Shown piece after piece: positions 43,921 to 53,075 of a DNA stretch of 64,000 nt; the first letter of the stretch is position 1; every line of letters starts with the position of its first letter. The notes beneath the pieces were generated by a model. It searched no databases. It saw nothing but the letters and a program-made list of their open reading frames with translations, and was not told the DNA's origin. Source of the DNA: Oceanisphaera sp. IT1-181 (GTDB lineage: Bacteria; Pseudomonadota; Gammaproteobacteria; Enterobacterales; Aeromonadaceae); NCBI RefSeq assembly GCF_033807535.1, contig NZ_CP136856.1:615001-679000 (forward strand), written 5' to 3'. A program made the position numbers and the translations under genes.

Positions 43921-46150
43921 CCGCAGCTTTACGTCGTACCGCTTCGGTAATATCAAATACCTGGCTCAGAGCAGATAACTCGGCTAACTGTTGTTCCAGT
44001 TGCTGAGTTTTATATAAAGAGGTCTGAGTCAGGGTGTTCCATTCTGGTACCAGATGTTCAAGCTGGCGCAATTGTAAGCGGTTGATGACCACTAAACTCA
44101 CGTTCAGCTGCTGGCTGTGGCGCGGGTTGAGTAAAAAAGCCTGACGCTTAGGCTCAGGATCGATCAACAACCAGCTCTGTTGGCTAGAGTCTACTGCCTT
44201 GGCGGTCCAAATCTCATAGCTATGATGACTGCGGCCATCGGGGCGTAATAATTTAGTGTAAATAGACTGCCACTGCTGGCGGGATATTAAGCGACTAAAA
44301 TGTGCCTGCTGAAATTCATTCGATAAAAAGCTCATCAAGCTCTGTTGTAATAAGCAGGCGATGGCTCCTTGCAGGTAAAAGCCGCCGTCGTTTCGGCCCA
44401 GCACAAAGGTGGGTGAAGGCGGTTGCTGCAAGGTTTGTCGGGTCAACCAGGTTAACCAAGCCGGCGTATGGTGGGTATTGGGCCGCGCCCTGAGCTTGTC
44501 TTGGTTTTGTTCGAGTAAGGCGTTAAAAAACTGATAGCCCGCGTGGCTTTCTTCCGCGCCTTCAATACGCAAGTGCACCACTTTGCCATTGCCACTCACA
44601 TTCACCACCCGATAGGGCAGCCCTTTAAGCTTCCATTCGCGGCTGCGTTGATTAAGCTCCGTCAGATGCACCTGTACTAAACAAGGGATATCGAGGCGTA
44701 TCGGCTCGGCTAATACCAGCTTAAGGCCACTATTAGAGAGATCTTCCGTTTCACCCATCAGCACTTTATTGCCAACACTCAGCTCCATGGTGCTTTGCAG
44801 TTTAAAGCGCGCTTCTCGCCGCTTTGATGCCTGACGACCCAAGGGCGTAACCGTGGCTTGATGCAGGCTGGCTGGCACCATAAAAGGGGCCAGTTGCTTA
44901 AGCGTACTGTCGATGGGCCACTGAGATTGGGGGGCGGGAATGGGCGTGAGCCACAGCTGCCACTTTAGTTGCTGTAAATGGCGCACCCCTTGAGCGTCTA
45001 GTGCGCCCGTGGCCTGATCCCCATAATGCAGTGGGCGTATGCTCAGGTAATAGCAAGTTAAGGTGTTGGCCCGTATGCCTTCATTAATAAAAGCGGCATA
45101 GGCGTGATGCTTAATGAGTTCATCTTGATTGGCGACAAAATAATAGGGCTGCTGGGCGCCGGAGTGGCAAAAACTGTACAGCAGGCTGGGCTTATCGGCC
45201 TGTTTAGCTAAATGCAGCACCCGCTCGGGTGATAGTAATGTTGGCAGCAAATCGCCGGGCTTGGCTTGTTGCCAAGCACTCAGGGTTTTAGCGCTATGGC
45301 GATTGGTTAATAGATGCTGCAGCTTGCCCTCGCCATCAAAGAACAACGAGCAGCTTAAACTGGTTTCTAATAGCGCCTGGCCCCAACATTGGAATTTGAC
45401 TGTTGCGTATAAATCTTCGGCGTCTAAGCCATAGCGAGGCCGATTCTGCTCAATAAAAGCGGCAATGGCCTGCTGCCAATCGGCATCCTCTTCCACTCTT
45501 TGCATCTTGAGACGGTTTAGCTCGCCTGCGTCTTGGCGCACCCGATAACGCTTAGGAGCAGCCAAACATGCTAATCCTGTCTGCTTGGCTAATTCAGGGA
45601 AACTGATTGCCACTTCTTCTGGCAAACGCGGCGCGTCTTGCAACTGGACTAATAAGCCGGCGGGGGAAATATCCAAGGTATTACCTTGCAGCACTTGCCC
45701 ATTATCTAACTGCAAACACACAGGGGTGACGAAGCGCAGTCGGCTTTCTTTACGTTGCAAGCCCAAAGAGGGCAGATGCCAAGGCACGGTATTAAATTGC
45801 GCGGGTAATTTACGCAGTGTCGCTAATTCGGCCAGTAAAGATTCATACAAGCCTCTGGTGTATTCGCCGCTGTACCCTTGCAGTAGGTTTTGAAAGCGGG
45901 TGACCAGATGCTCGGGCAGTTGGTGATCCAGCCCTTGATGGCGGAATAAATGGCAGAGGCCAGGAAATAGGCTGCGTAAATCCAGTACTCGCAGGCAAGG
46001 GGAGGTTAAACGACGCACTTCAGCTTGCAACTGAAAACGAATGTCCTCGTCGGCCTCGGGCAACATAGTGTCGAGTAAGCCATCAAGATCGTATTGGTAA
46101 CTTAGCGGTACCAGTTTATTGAGCAGAGTTTTATATGCGCTGAGATCCAT
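43880..46150 (-). CDS. Large protein with two PilZ domains (PlzC-like)
   Basis: A 756-residue putative cyclic-di-GMP receptor. Two PilZ signatures are visible: RKESRLRF with DISPAGLLV at about residues 150-200, and RREARFKL with DLSNSGLKLVL at about 465-500. Each has the RxxxR and D/NxSxxG motifs needed for c-di-GMP binding. The remaining 450 residues are unassigned. Its place between serB and radA is the same as that of the PilZ gene I recall as plzC in Vibrio cholerae. Downstream target unknown. Confidence 0.85.
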   Translation of the reverse strand: MDLSAYKTLLNKLVPLSYQYDLDGLLDTMLPEADEDIRFQLQAEVRRLTSPCLRVLDLRSLFPGLCHLFRHQGLDHQLPEHLVTRFQNLLQGYSGEYTRGLYESLLAELATLRKLPAQFNTVPWHLPSLGLQRKESRLRFVTPVCLQLDNGQVLQGNTLDISPAGLLVQLQDAPRLPEEVAISFPELAKQTGLACLAAPKRYRVRQDAGELNRLKMQRVEEDADWQQAIAAFIEQNRPRYGLDAEDLYATVKFQCWGQALLETSLSCSLFFDGEGKLQHLLTNRHSAKTLSAWQQAKPGDLLPTLLSPERVLHLAKQADKPSLLYSFCHSGAQQPYYFVANQDELIKHHAYAAFINEGIRANTLTCYYLSIRPLHYGDQATGALDAQGVRHLQQLKWQLWLTPIPAPQSQWPIDSTLKQLAPFMVPASLHQATVTPLGRQASKRREARFKLQSTMELSVGNKVLMGETEDLSNSGLKLVLAEPIRLDIPCLVQVHLTELNQRSREWKLKGLPYRVVNVSGNGKVVHLRIEGAEESHAGYQFFNALLEQNQDKLRARPNTHHTPAWLTWLTRQTLQQPPSPTFVLGRNDGGFYLQGAIACLLQQSLMSFLSNEFQQAHFSRLISRQQWQSIYTKLLRPDGRSHHSYEIWTAKAVDSSQQSWLLIDPEPKRQAFLLNPRHSQQLNVSLVVINRLQLRQLEHLVPEWNTLTQTSLYKTQQLEQQLAELSALSQVFDITEAVRRKAAVKQSVLSPTPLPS

Positions 46151-46226
46151 CTTGGCCTAGCTTGGGGTTGAGTGGCTGAAAAACTTAGGCCAGTATAACA
46201 GCTCAATATTAAATGAGTGAGTGTGC

Positions 46227-47597
46227 ATGGCCAAGTCTAAAACGGCGTTTGTTTGCGGTGAATGTGGGGGCGAATATCCGCGCTGGCAGGGCCAGTGTAC
46301 GGAATGCAAAGAGTGGAATACCATCACCGAAATTCGCTTAGCACCCGCCACGGCGGCGGCCAGTCGTAATAGCCGCTTTGTCGGTTATGCGGGCACGCAA
46401 GACAATAAAGTACAAACCCTAGACCAAGTGGCACTCACCGAACTGCCGCGCATTCCCAGCGGTTTTAGTGAGCTAGACCGCGTATTAGGCGGCGGCATGG
46501 TGCCCGGCTCGGCCATTCTGATTGGCGGCAGCCCAGGTGCGGGTAAGAGTACGCTGTTATTACAAGTGATGTGTGGCTTGGCCAGCCGCATGAAAACCCT
46601 CTATGTGACTGGTGAAGAATCACTGCAACAGGTGGCTATGCGCGCCCAGCGTTTAGGGCTGCCGCGAGATCAGCTGCGCATGTTGTCGGAAACCAGCGTC
46701 GAGCAAATTTGTCATATCGCGCGGGAAGAAAAGCCAGCGGTGATCGTTATCGACTCCATTCAAGTGATGCACGTGGAGGGGGTAGCTTCATCCCCAGGTT
46801 CGGTCAGCCAAGTGCGTGAAGCGGCGGCACAACTCACCCGTTATGCCAAGCAGCACGGCGTGGTGGTGTTGATGGTGGGGCACGTCACCAAAGACGGCGC
46901 CTTGGCGGGACCAAAAGTGTTAGAGCACTGTATCGACTGCTCCATTATGTTGGACGGTGCCAATGACAGCCGTTTTCGCATGCTGCGCAGCCATAAAAAC
47001 CGTTTCGGTGCCGTGAATGAGTTGGGCGTGTTTGCCATGACCGAAACCGGCTTAAAAGAGGTCAGCAACCCGTCAGCCATTTTCTTAAGTCGCGGCGAAG
47101 AGCAAACCACAGGCTCAGTGGTGATGATTATTTGGGAAGGCACGCGGCCCTTGCTGGTGGAGCTGCAAGCGCTGGTGGATTATTCTCAATTAGGTAATCC
47201 GCGTCGCGTCACCGTGGGCTTGGAGCAAAATCGACTGTCGATGCTGTTGGCGGTGTTGCATCGCCACGGTGGTTTGCAAATGGCAGATCAAGATGTGTTC
47301 GTTAACGTGGTGGGCGGGGTGCGGGTGGAAGACACCAGTGCCGACTTAGCCTTATTACTGGCCTTGGTGTCGAGCTTTCGCGATAAGGCGCTGCCTAAAG
47401 AGCTAGTGGTCTTTGGCGAAGTGGGCTTGTCGGGCGAAATTCGGCCCGTGCCATCGGGTCAAGAACGACTCATGGAAGCAGCCAAACATGGCTTTACCCG
47501 CGCGATTATCCCTTGGGCGAATCGGCCAAAGCATTCGCCACCCGGCATGGAAGTGATAGCCGTGAAGAAATTAGAAGAAGCGTTAGAAGCGTTGTAG
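46227..47597 (+). CDS. radA: DNA repair protein RadA
   Basis: A RecA-like ATPase for branch migration and recombination repair. The 456-residue product has an N-terminal C4 zinc finger (CGECGGEYPRWQGQCTEC), Walker A GGSPGAGKST, the RadA-specific KNRFG motif and a C-terminal Lon-protease-like domain. ATG at 46227 (MAKSKTAFVC) is preferred over the GTG two codons earlier. Confidence 0.97.
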   Translation: MAKSKTAFVCGECGGEYPRWQGQCTECKEWNTITEIRLAPATAAASRNSRFVGYAGTQDNKVQTLDQVALTELPRIPSGFSELDRVLGGGMVPGSAILIGGSPGAGKSTLLLQVMCGLASRMKTLYVTGEESLQQVAMRAQRLGLPRDQLRMLSETSVEQICHIAREEKPAVIVIDSIQVMHVEGVASSPGSVSQVREAAAQLTRYAKQHGVVVLMVGHVTKDGALAGPKVLEHCIDCSIMLDGANDSRFRMLRSHKNRFGAVNELGVFAMTETGLKEVSNPSAIFLSRGEEQTTGSVVMIIWEGTRPLLVELQALVDYSQLGNPRRVTVGLEQNRLSMLLAVLHRHGGLQMADQDVFVNVVGGVRVEDTSADLALLLALVSSFRDKALPKELVVFGEVGLSGEIRPVPSGQERLMEAAKHGFTRAIIPWANRPKHSPPGMEVIAVKKLEEALEAL

Positions 47598-47822
47598 CAA
47601 ACAAGGTGGGGAGTAATACACAGTTGTAAGTTCACAGCTGTGATTTATATGTAGGGTCGAATTTATTCGACCTCTTTTAAGGTGTGCCATATTTGGGCCA
47701 AACGCTATGCTCCATATATTCGGCCTGTGCATCAGATTCGGCGCTGCCGCCGGTGTTTGTATTGTTCCCGGGCGGGTTATGTTTCTCTACCTGCTTGGAT
47801 GTTGTCTCTTCATCCCTCACTT

Positions 47823-48185
47823 TTACACATCAAGTAACTCTTCAAATTGGCGCCGCAAGAGCGCTTCATCGCCTAGGTTTAACTCCACTAGGCGGCGTAA
47901 TTGGCTGGCGCTATTAATGTCGAGCTGTTCGCATTCAATGCCGATGCAGCCGTCTTTATGATAACGCTGCCGCGCTTGCATAATAATTACCTTCTCGTGC
48001 CCATCTAAGGACATGCGCAGCTGCAAGGGCGTGCCTGACTCTGCTTGCCAAGGCTCTGTAACGCTTAAGAGCGCCCCGTGCAGTGAAATATCTTGCAGCT
48101 GAGTCGGTAGCTGATGGCCGTCGGGAGTAACCAGCCACGCGGGCAGGTTAAACCCGATGCGTGTAAATGCTCTGCGCTCGGCCAT
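47823..48185 (-). CDS. Single-domain PilZ protein
   Basis: A 120-residue PilZ domain with RRAFTRIGF (RxxxR) and DISLHGALL (DxSxxG), so likely to bind cyclic-di-GMP. It lies 14 bp after rsd on the same strand and is probably co-transcribed with it. No effector domain is present; it may act as an adaptor. Confidence 0.88.
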   Translation of the reverse strand: MAERRAFTRIGFNLPAWLVTPDGHQLPTQLQDISLHGALLSVTEPWQAESGTPLQLRMSLDGHEKVIIMQARQRYHKDGCIGIECEQLDINSASQLRRLVELNLGDEALLRRQFEELLDV

Positions 48186-48198
48186 ATCGCTCTCCTGA

Positions 48199-48669
48199 TC
48201 AAGCAGGTTCGTTAATACTCAGGTGATTAAGCAGTGAGACGGCAAATACCAATCGGTCTTCAAGGCTAAATCGCTCTTCTAACATTTCGCCTAGCATGCT
48301 GAGATCTTGATCTAACTCTAGCAGTACTTCGTCGTTGTCAACTTGGGCGTATTTATCGTGAAAGTCGAGCGCCAGTACCGAGCTTTTCTTCAGGCGCAGA
48401 TAAATACGTTCCGCTAAGGTACGGCCATTACCGCGCGCTGCCTCATAAGCTGCCATCACATAGTCATAAATTTCAAAGTGAGCGGCACTGACGTAGTCCA
48501 CCAATTGACTGCAAAAGTCGGTGAGCTCTTTCGGATCGGGCAGTACTTTTCTATTAGTAGATAAGCGGATGTATTCCACCAGCAAGGCTTGGCGGGCATC
48601 CATAAAGGTGTCTAGCGCGTGGTGTTTACCGGCGAGTTTAGCTTTGCTTTGTGCCATTTTCCTGAGCAT
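48199..48669 (-). CDS. rsd: Regulator of sigma D (Rsd/AlgQ family)
   Basis: An anti-sigma-70 factor that sequesters the housekeeping sigma factor in stationary phase. The product has about 156 residues, with the family segments DFCSQLVDYVSAAHFEIYDYV and LGEMLEERFSLEDRLVFAV. The perfect ribosome site AAGGAGG nine bases before ATG at 48669 (MLRKMAQSKAK) decides the start; a longer frame reaching 48735 lacks homology. It is divergent from hemE, as in enterobacteria. Confidence 0.9.
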   Translation of the reverse strand: MLRKMAQSKAKLAGKHHALDTFMDARQALLVEYIRLSTNRKVLPDPKELTDFCSQLVDYVSAAHFEIYDYVMAAYEAARGNGRTLAERIYLRLKKSSVLALDFHDKYAQVDNDEVLLELDQDLSMLGEMLEERFSLEDRLVFAVSLLNHLSINEPA

Positions 48670-48735
48670 GATTCCCTCCTTGGGATGACCTGAGCAGGTT
48701 GAGAGCTCTACCTTAACGTAAGTTAAAGTTTCCAT

Positions 48736-49083
48736 CGTTCAATAACCTTCGATGACTCCATCATTAAAGAAAAGCGGGCGCGGGGTCAATCGTTTTACAA
48801 CTAACTTGGGCGCAAGCTCGCGCTAAAAATAAGTTTGTAAGACAGAAATCAGCCTAATGCTTTCGTTACTAACACCCAACTTAACAGTTGCTTACTGGTA
48901 GCGTAATACCTGCAAATATGAAACATTAAACGTGTTAATTTAACTAAAATCTTACTCTTTTATAACGTTAAGTACCAGAGTGATTAAAAAGCGCCCAAAG
49001 CAAGCGTGTGTAACGTCTGATTGGGGCTTTATGCTATCTGGTGGTACAATAGCGGCATTTGCCACCTGTTTTGGGACGATAGA
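48736..49083. other. Divergent rsd/hemE control region
   Basis: About 350 bp, A/T-rich between 48910 and 48970. It presumably carries promoters for both rsd and hemE. No small gene or clear operator is seen. Confidence 0.45.
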
Positions 49084-50151
49084 ATGCAACCTTTGAAAAA
49101 TGATCGTTACTTACGTGCACTGGCCCGCCAGCCCGTAGATTACACCCCTGTTTGGATGATGCGTCAGGCCGGTCGTTATTTGCCTGAGTACAAGGCAACG
49201 CGCGCCGAAGCGGGCGATTTTATGGCGTTGTGTAAAAACGCAGAGTTGGCGTGTGAGGTGACCTTACAACCCTTGCGTCGCTTCCCGTTAGATGCGGCGA
49301 TTCTGTTCTCTGATATTTTGACCATTCCCGATGCCATGGGTTTAGGCTTGTACTTTGAAGCCGGTGAAGGTCCTAAATTTCAGCGTCCTATTAGCTCAAT
49401 GGCTGATGTGCAAAAACTGGGTATTCCTGATCCAGAAGGCGAACTGCAATATGTAATGAATGCGGTGCGCACCATTCGTCGTGAGCTAAAAGGCGAAGTG
49501 CCGCTGATTGGTTTCTCTGGCAGCCCTTGGACGCTGGCCACCTATATGGTGGAAGGCAGTGGTTCTAAGACGTTCATGAAAACCAAAGGCATGATGTTTT
49601 CTGATCCGAAAGCCATGCACTTGTTGCTGGACAAGTTAGCAGACAGCGTGACCAGCTACTTGAACGCGCAAATTGCGGCCGGTGCTCAGTCGTTGATGAT
49701 TTTCGATACTTGGGGCGGCATTTTAAGCACCCGCGATTACAACGAGTTTTCACTGCAATACATGGCGAAAATCGTGGACGGTTTAGTGCGTGAAAGCGAC
49801 GGTCGCCGAGTGCCCGTTACCCTGTTTACCAAAAATGGTGGTCAGTGGTTAGAGGCGATTGCCGCTACCGGTTGTGACGGTATTGGTTTGGATTGGACCA
49901 TCGACATGGCAGACGCTAAGCGTCGCGTAGGTGATAAGGTTGCACTGCAAGGCAACATGGACCCATCCATGCTGTATGCGCCTATTCCGCGCATCGAGCA
50001 AGAAGTTGCTTCTATCCTAGAGAGCTTTGGTGAAGGTCCAGGTCATGTCTTTAACTTAGGTCATGGCATTCACTTGGACGTAGATCCTGAGCATGCGGGC
50101 GCCTTTATCGATGCAGTGCATCGCATCTCTCGTCCGTACCACGCTAAGTAA
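49084..50151 (+). CDS. hemE: Uroporphyrinogen decarboxylase
   Basis: Decarboxylates uroporphyrinogen III to coproporphyrinogen III in heme synthesis. The 355-residue product begins MQPLKNDRYLRALARQPVDY, with the signature PVWMMRQAGRYLPEY, the catalytic region LFSDILTIPDAMGLGL, and GFSGSPWTLATYMVEG. The start was set at 49084 because homology starts there; the upstream in-frame stretch is non-homologous. Confidence 0.97.
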   Translation: MQPLKNDRYLRALARQPVDYTPVWMMRQAGRYLPEYKATRAEAGDFMALCKNAELACEVTLQPLRRFPLDAAILFSDILTIPDAMGLGLYFEAGEGPKFQRPISSMADVQKLGIPDPEGELQYVMNAVRTIRRELKGEVPLIGFSGSPWTLATYMVEGSGSKTFMKTKGMMFSDPKAMHLLLDKLADSVTSYLNAQIAAGAQSLMIFDTWGGILSTRDYNEFSLQYMAKIVDGLVRESDGRRVPVTLFTKNGGQWLEAIAATGCDGIGLDWTIDMADAKRRVGDKVALQGNMDPSMLYAPIPRIEQEVASILESFGEGPGHVFNLGHGIHLDVDPEHAGAFIDAVHRISRPYHAK

Positions 50152-50189
50152 GTCATGCCTCGTTCGCTAACCTAGAACGCAGCCAATAA

Positions 50190-50217
50190 AAAAAGCGCCT
50201 TAACGGCGCTTTTTTTA
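50190..50217 (+). terminator. Rho-independent terminator of hemE
   Basis: AGCGCC-TTAA-CGGCGCT followed by TTTTTTT. Confidence 0.9.
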
Positions 50218-50226
50218 TGGAAAATG

Positions 50227-50320
50227 TAAGGTGTAAATAGTGAGGTGTGAGGAGCAAACAGAACATCGAATCTTCAGGCTCGTGTTTACGCCTCACGCCT
50301 TACATCTCACTCTTTACGTT
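50227..50320. repeat. Imperfect palindromic intergenic repeat
   Basis: GTAAGGTGT...GAGGTGTGAGG at the left pairs loosely with CGCCTCACGCCTTAC at the right around about 50 bp. Similar GAGGTGTGAGG/CCTCAC arms recur at 62512-62588. It is probably a dispersed intergenic repeat and could also terminate the convergent mepM transcript. Confidence 0.55.
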
Positions 50321-50328
50321 AATCCTAT

Positions 50329-51675
50329 TTATCCCAATTCTTTCTGATATTTGTCTATGGTCGCCAAAAAAGTGCGTTTGCTCTGGCCAGATAAACCTTC
50401 AGCCATTGGCAGTTTTACTTGCATGGCATCCACGGCACGGTTATTGACGTGGAACTCATAATGCAAGTGCGGGCCAGTAGAGCGACCAGTATTGCCGGAT
50501 AAACCAATGCGCTGGCCACGGCGTACCGTATCACCCTGTTTGACCAAAAACTTACTCAAGTGCAAAAAGCGCGTGGTGTACTGGCGGCCATGGCGGATCA
50601 CTATGTAGTTACCCGCTAACGGGTGATACACGGCTTTAACTACCACGCCGTCGCCTGGGGCTACGACTGGGGTACCCGTTGGCACTGCAAAGTCGGTGCC
50701 TTTGTGGGCTGTAACTCGGCCTGTAATCGGATGCTTACGGCTTAGGTTAAAGGTGGAGCTAATACGTGGCGTGCGCTCCAGCGGAATACGAATAAAACCC
50801 CGCTCTAAGCTTTCGCCTTTGCTGTCGTAAAACTTACCGTCTTCATGGCGAAAGGCGTAAAAAGTACGGCCTTTATTGGTAATTTCTACCGCTTGTAGCT
50901 CAGATTTACCAGTGCTTTTGCCTTGTACAAATTCACGCTGTACCAAAACTTTAAAGCTGTCGCCTTGGCGCAAGTCCCGAGCAAAGTTGAGCTGCCATTG
51001 GAATAAGTTAGCAACATGCTGAATTTGTGATGCGGATAAACCTGCATCGCGGGCACTTAAATAAAAGCTGCCTTTGATCACGCCTTTTAAAGCGCGACTT
51101 TCCCAGTTACTGGTTTCGGTTTTAACTCTGCTTTTATAGCCATCACCATCACGAGTAAAAGTGCGGGTATGCAGCAAGTCTTGCTTGATCTTAAATTCAA
51201 GCAGCAAGTTCTCAGAGTCAATCAACATGCTTAAATTTTGGCGGGGCTTTAGGCCGTCTAGTACACGTGATTTGTCGGCTTCAAGCAACTTATACATAGT
51301 GGCTAACGGTAAGCCTAATCCATTAAAAATAGTACTTAAGGTGTCGCCATTTTGTACGGTGTACTGCTGCCATTCAGGTTCGGTTGACGCTAATTCATCC
51401 AAGGCATCGACCGATTCAACCGGGCCTAAATCATCATCCGACAGCGTATAAAACTCAGTGTTATCGACTTGAGTTTTAATGGCCCCAGAAGAGAGCCTCA
51501 GGTTGTTGGGCAAGCTAAGTTTATTTGGCTGCTCTAATATATTTTGCGCCGAGGGCAGCATAATGGCCGTCGTCAGCGTTAGGGTGCTCAGTAAGACGAT
51601 GCCATACAGGTGCTTTTTTGGCAGTTGTGTGGGCATACCTTGCAGTTTCGTTTGTATCGGGCGGAGAAAATTCAT
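50329..51675 (-). CDS. mepM: Murein DD-endopeptidase MepM-like (LysM + M23)
   Basis: Cleaves peptidoglycan cross-links to allow wall growth. The 448-residue product has an N-terminal membrane anchor (LYGIVLLSTLTLTTAIML), a LysM-type domain at about 98-150 (YTVQNGDTLSTIFNGLGLP) and a C-terminal M23 zinc peptidase domain with HKGTDFAVPTGTPV, an RFLHLSKF region and STGPHLHYEF. The zinc ligands are intact. It is adjacent to znuA, as in E. coli (yebA/mepM-znuA), consistent with its zinc dependence. Confidence 0.93.
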   Translation of the reverse strand: MNFLRPIQTKLQGMPTQLPKKHLYGIVLLSTLTLTTAIMLPSAQNILEQPNKLSLPNNLRLSSGAIKTQVDNTEFYTLSDDDLGPVESVDALDELASTEPEWQQYTVQNGDTLSTIFNGLGLPLATMYKLLEADKSRVLDGLKPRQNLSMLIDSENLLLEFKIKQDLLHTRTFTRDGDGYKSRVKTETSNWESRALKGVIKGSFYLSARDAGLSASQIQHVANLFQWQLNFARDLRQGDSFKVLVQREFVQGKSTGKSELQAVEITNKGRTFYAFRHEDGKFYDSKGESLERGFIRIPLERTPRISSTFNLSRKHPITGRVTAHKGTDFAVPTGTPVVAPGDGVVVKAVYHPLAGNYIVIRHGRQYTTRFLHLSKFLVKQGDTVRRGQRIGLSGNTGRSTGPHLHYEFHVNNRAVDAMQVKLPMAEGLSGQSKRTFLATIDKYQKELG

Positions 51676-51997
51676 CCGGATTACCTGTGCCTGAGTGGCT
51701 AAAATAATGAATGCAAAAACCGCTTTAGCTATCCAAGCATCATCTCAAGGACAGTAAAGCGGTTCATCTTATGACAAAAATGTTCCTTGGCGGTATCCAG
51801 TACTTCTTTTGGTATCAATAGCCTGAATACCCACACAGCCTGTTTGGACACCTGCACTTCTTTCTTTTGGACAAAGAGTATGAACAAGTTCGTACAATTA
51901 AGTTCCCTATTGTATCGGATTTAATTGTAAAAAATGAGTGTTTATTGATAGCGGTTGATTTTCCGAGATTAGATTTCTCATCAAAAAACGGCAAAAA
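51676..51997. other. Region between znuA and mepM
   Basis: About 320 bp. It holds the expected mepM promoter region on the minus strand. The 68-codon plus-strand ORF at 51867 is A/T-rich, runs antisense into znuA and is not called. Confidence 0.4.
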
Positions 51998-52990
51998 TCA
52001 GCGCGCAGGATCCGCAGATCCGAGTAAACATCCGGTCATGGCATCAGCGAGCTGCTGCATAAACACAAAGTAGCTGTCTGGGCTTGGCGTAATATCTGTC
52101 GCCAACGGATCCAAGATACCACTGCGAGCTTGGGTATTACGCAACACCGCATTCACTACTGCGGGTTGAAACTGCGGCTCTGCAAACACACACACCGCCT
52201 GCGACTGCTTTAGTGCCTGATGAATACTGGCCACGGTTTTGGCGCCCGGTGCCCGAGCCGGATTCACCGTAAAGTGGCCCAGTGACGACAGCTGATAGTG
52301 ACGCTCCCAATGGCCGTACGCATCGTGAAACACGAAATAACCTATGCCTTTTACTGGTGCCAGTTGCGCGGCTATCTTCTGGTCTGCTTTTTTTAATCTT
52401 GCTTGAAAAGTGGCTAAATTCTCTTGATATCGATCAATACTGTCTGGATCCAGCTCGATCAAACGTGCGGCCAGCAGTGCGGCAATGTTGTTTGCTTGAT
52501 GGGGATCCAGCCAAATATGGGCGTCTTGGCCTGAGTGATCATGACTTTCTGCTTCATCTGGGTTGGCGACAACTATTTTATCGGTATTATGTGCGTCGCT
52601 TATTTCATGGCTGTGATGCGCATCTTCATGATGATGAGCATCCTTATGGCCATGATCAGAATCATGCTCAGCATTTAATGCGTTCGCATTGAGTTCGGGC
52701 AAGAGCGCCAAACTGTTAGTTTGATCCTCGAGTAAGCGGGTTAAAAATACTTCTAACTCAGGCCCTACCCAGAGTACTAAGTCGGCTTTTTTTACTTTAC
52801 GCACATCCGAGGGGCGCAGCGCATAATCGTGGGGCGAGCTACCCGGCGGCAGCAGCAGTTGCGGAGCTGAGCCCCCTTGAGTAATGGCGCTGGCAATCAG
52901 CTGTAAAGGTTTAATGGAGGTTAAGACTTCCACGGCGCGCGCTTGGCTACTGAGTAGCAAAGAGACGAACAGCAGTAATAGAGTTTTCAT
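51998..52990 (-). CDS. znuA: Zinc ABC transporter, periplasmic binding protein
   Basis: The high-affinity zinc carrier of the ZnuABC importer. The 330-residue product has a signal peptide (LLLLFVSLLLSSQARA), the metal-binding HDYALRPSDVRKVKKADL, a His/Asp-rich loop at about 115-155 (EHDSDHGHKDAHHHEDAHHS) typical of ZnuA, HIWLDPHQANNIA, and VFHDAYGHWERHY. It is divergent from znuCB across a Zur box. Confidence 0.96.
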   Translation of the reverse strand: MKTLLLLFVSLLLSSQARAVEVLTSIKPLQLIASAITQGGSAPQLLLPPGSSPHDYALRPSDVRKVKKADLVLWVGPELEVFLTRLLEDQTNSLALLPELNANALNAEHDSDHGHKDAHHHEDAHHSHEISDAHNTDKIVVANPDEAESHDHSGQDAHIWLDPHQANNIAALLAARLIELDPDSIDRYQENLATFQARLKKADQKIAAQLAPVKGIGYFVFHDAYGHWERHYQLSSLGHFTVNPARAPGAKTVASIHQALKQSQAVCVFAEPQFQPAVVNAVLRNTQARSGILDPLATDITPSPDSYFVFMQQLADAMTGCLLGSADPAR

Positions 52991-53030
52991 GAGCGCTAGA
53001 TCCCAATGGATAATAGAGTTTAGTGGATAA

Positions 53031-53053
53031 GCAATGTTATAATATTACAAATT
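53031..53053. promoter_or_regulatory. Zur box
   Basis: AATGTTATAATATTACA, within a 23-bp imperfect palindrome, matches the Zur consensus (GAAATGTTATANTATAACATTTC as I recall it) at most positions. It lies between the divergent znuA and znuC starts, so zinc-loaded Zur should repress both. Confidence 0.85.
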
Positions 53054-53075
53054 AAGAAGTAAAGGCATAAAACGC

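Noticed and set aside
47684..47961. Plus-strand ORFs after radA (77 and 84 codons)
   Set aside because: They overlap the PilZ gene antisense and show no family features.
51867..52073. 68-codon ORF between mepM and znuA
   Set aside because: A/T-rich and without recognised similarity; its end runs antisense into znuA.
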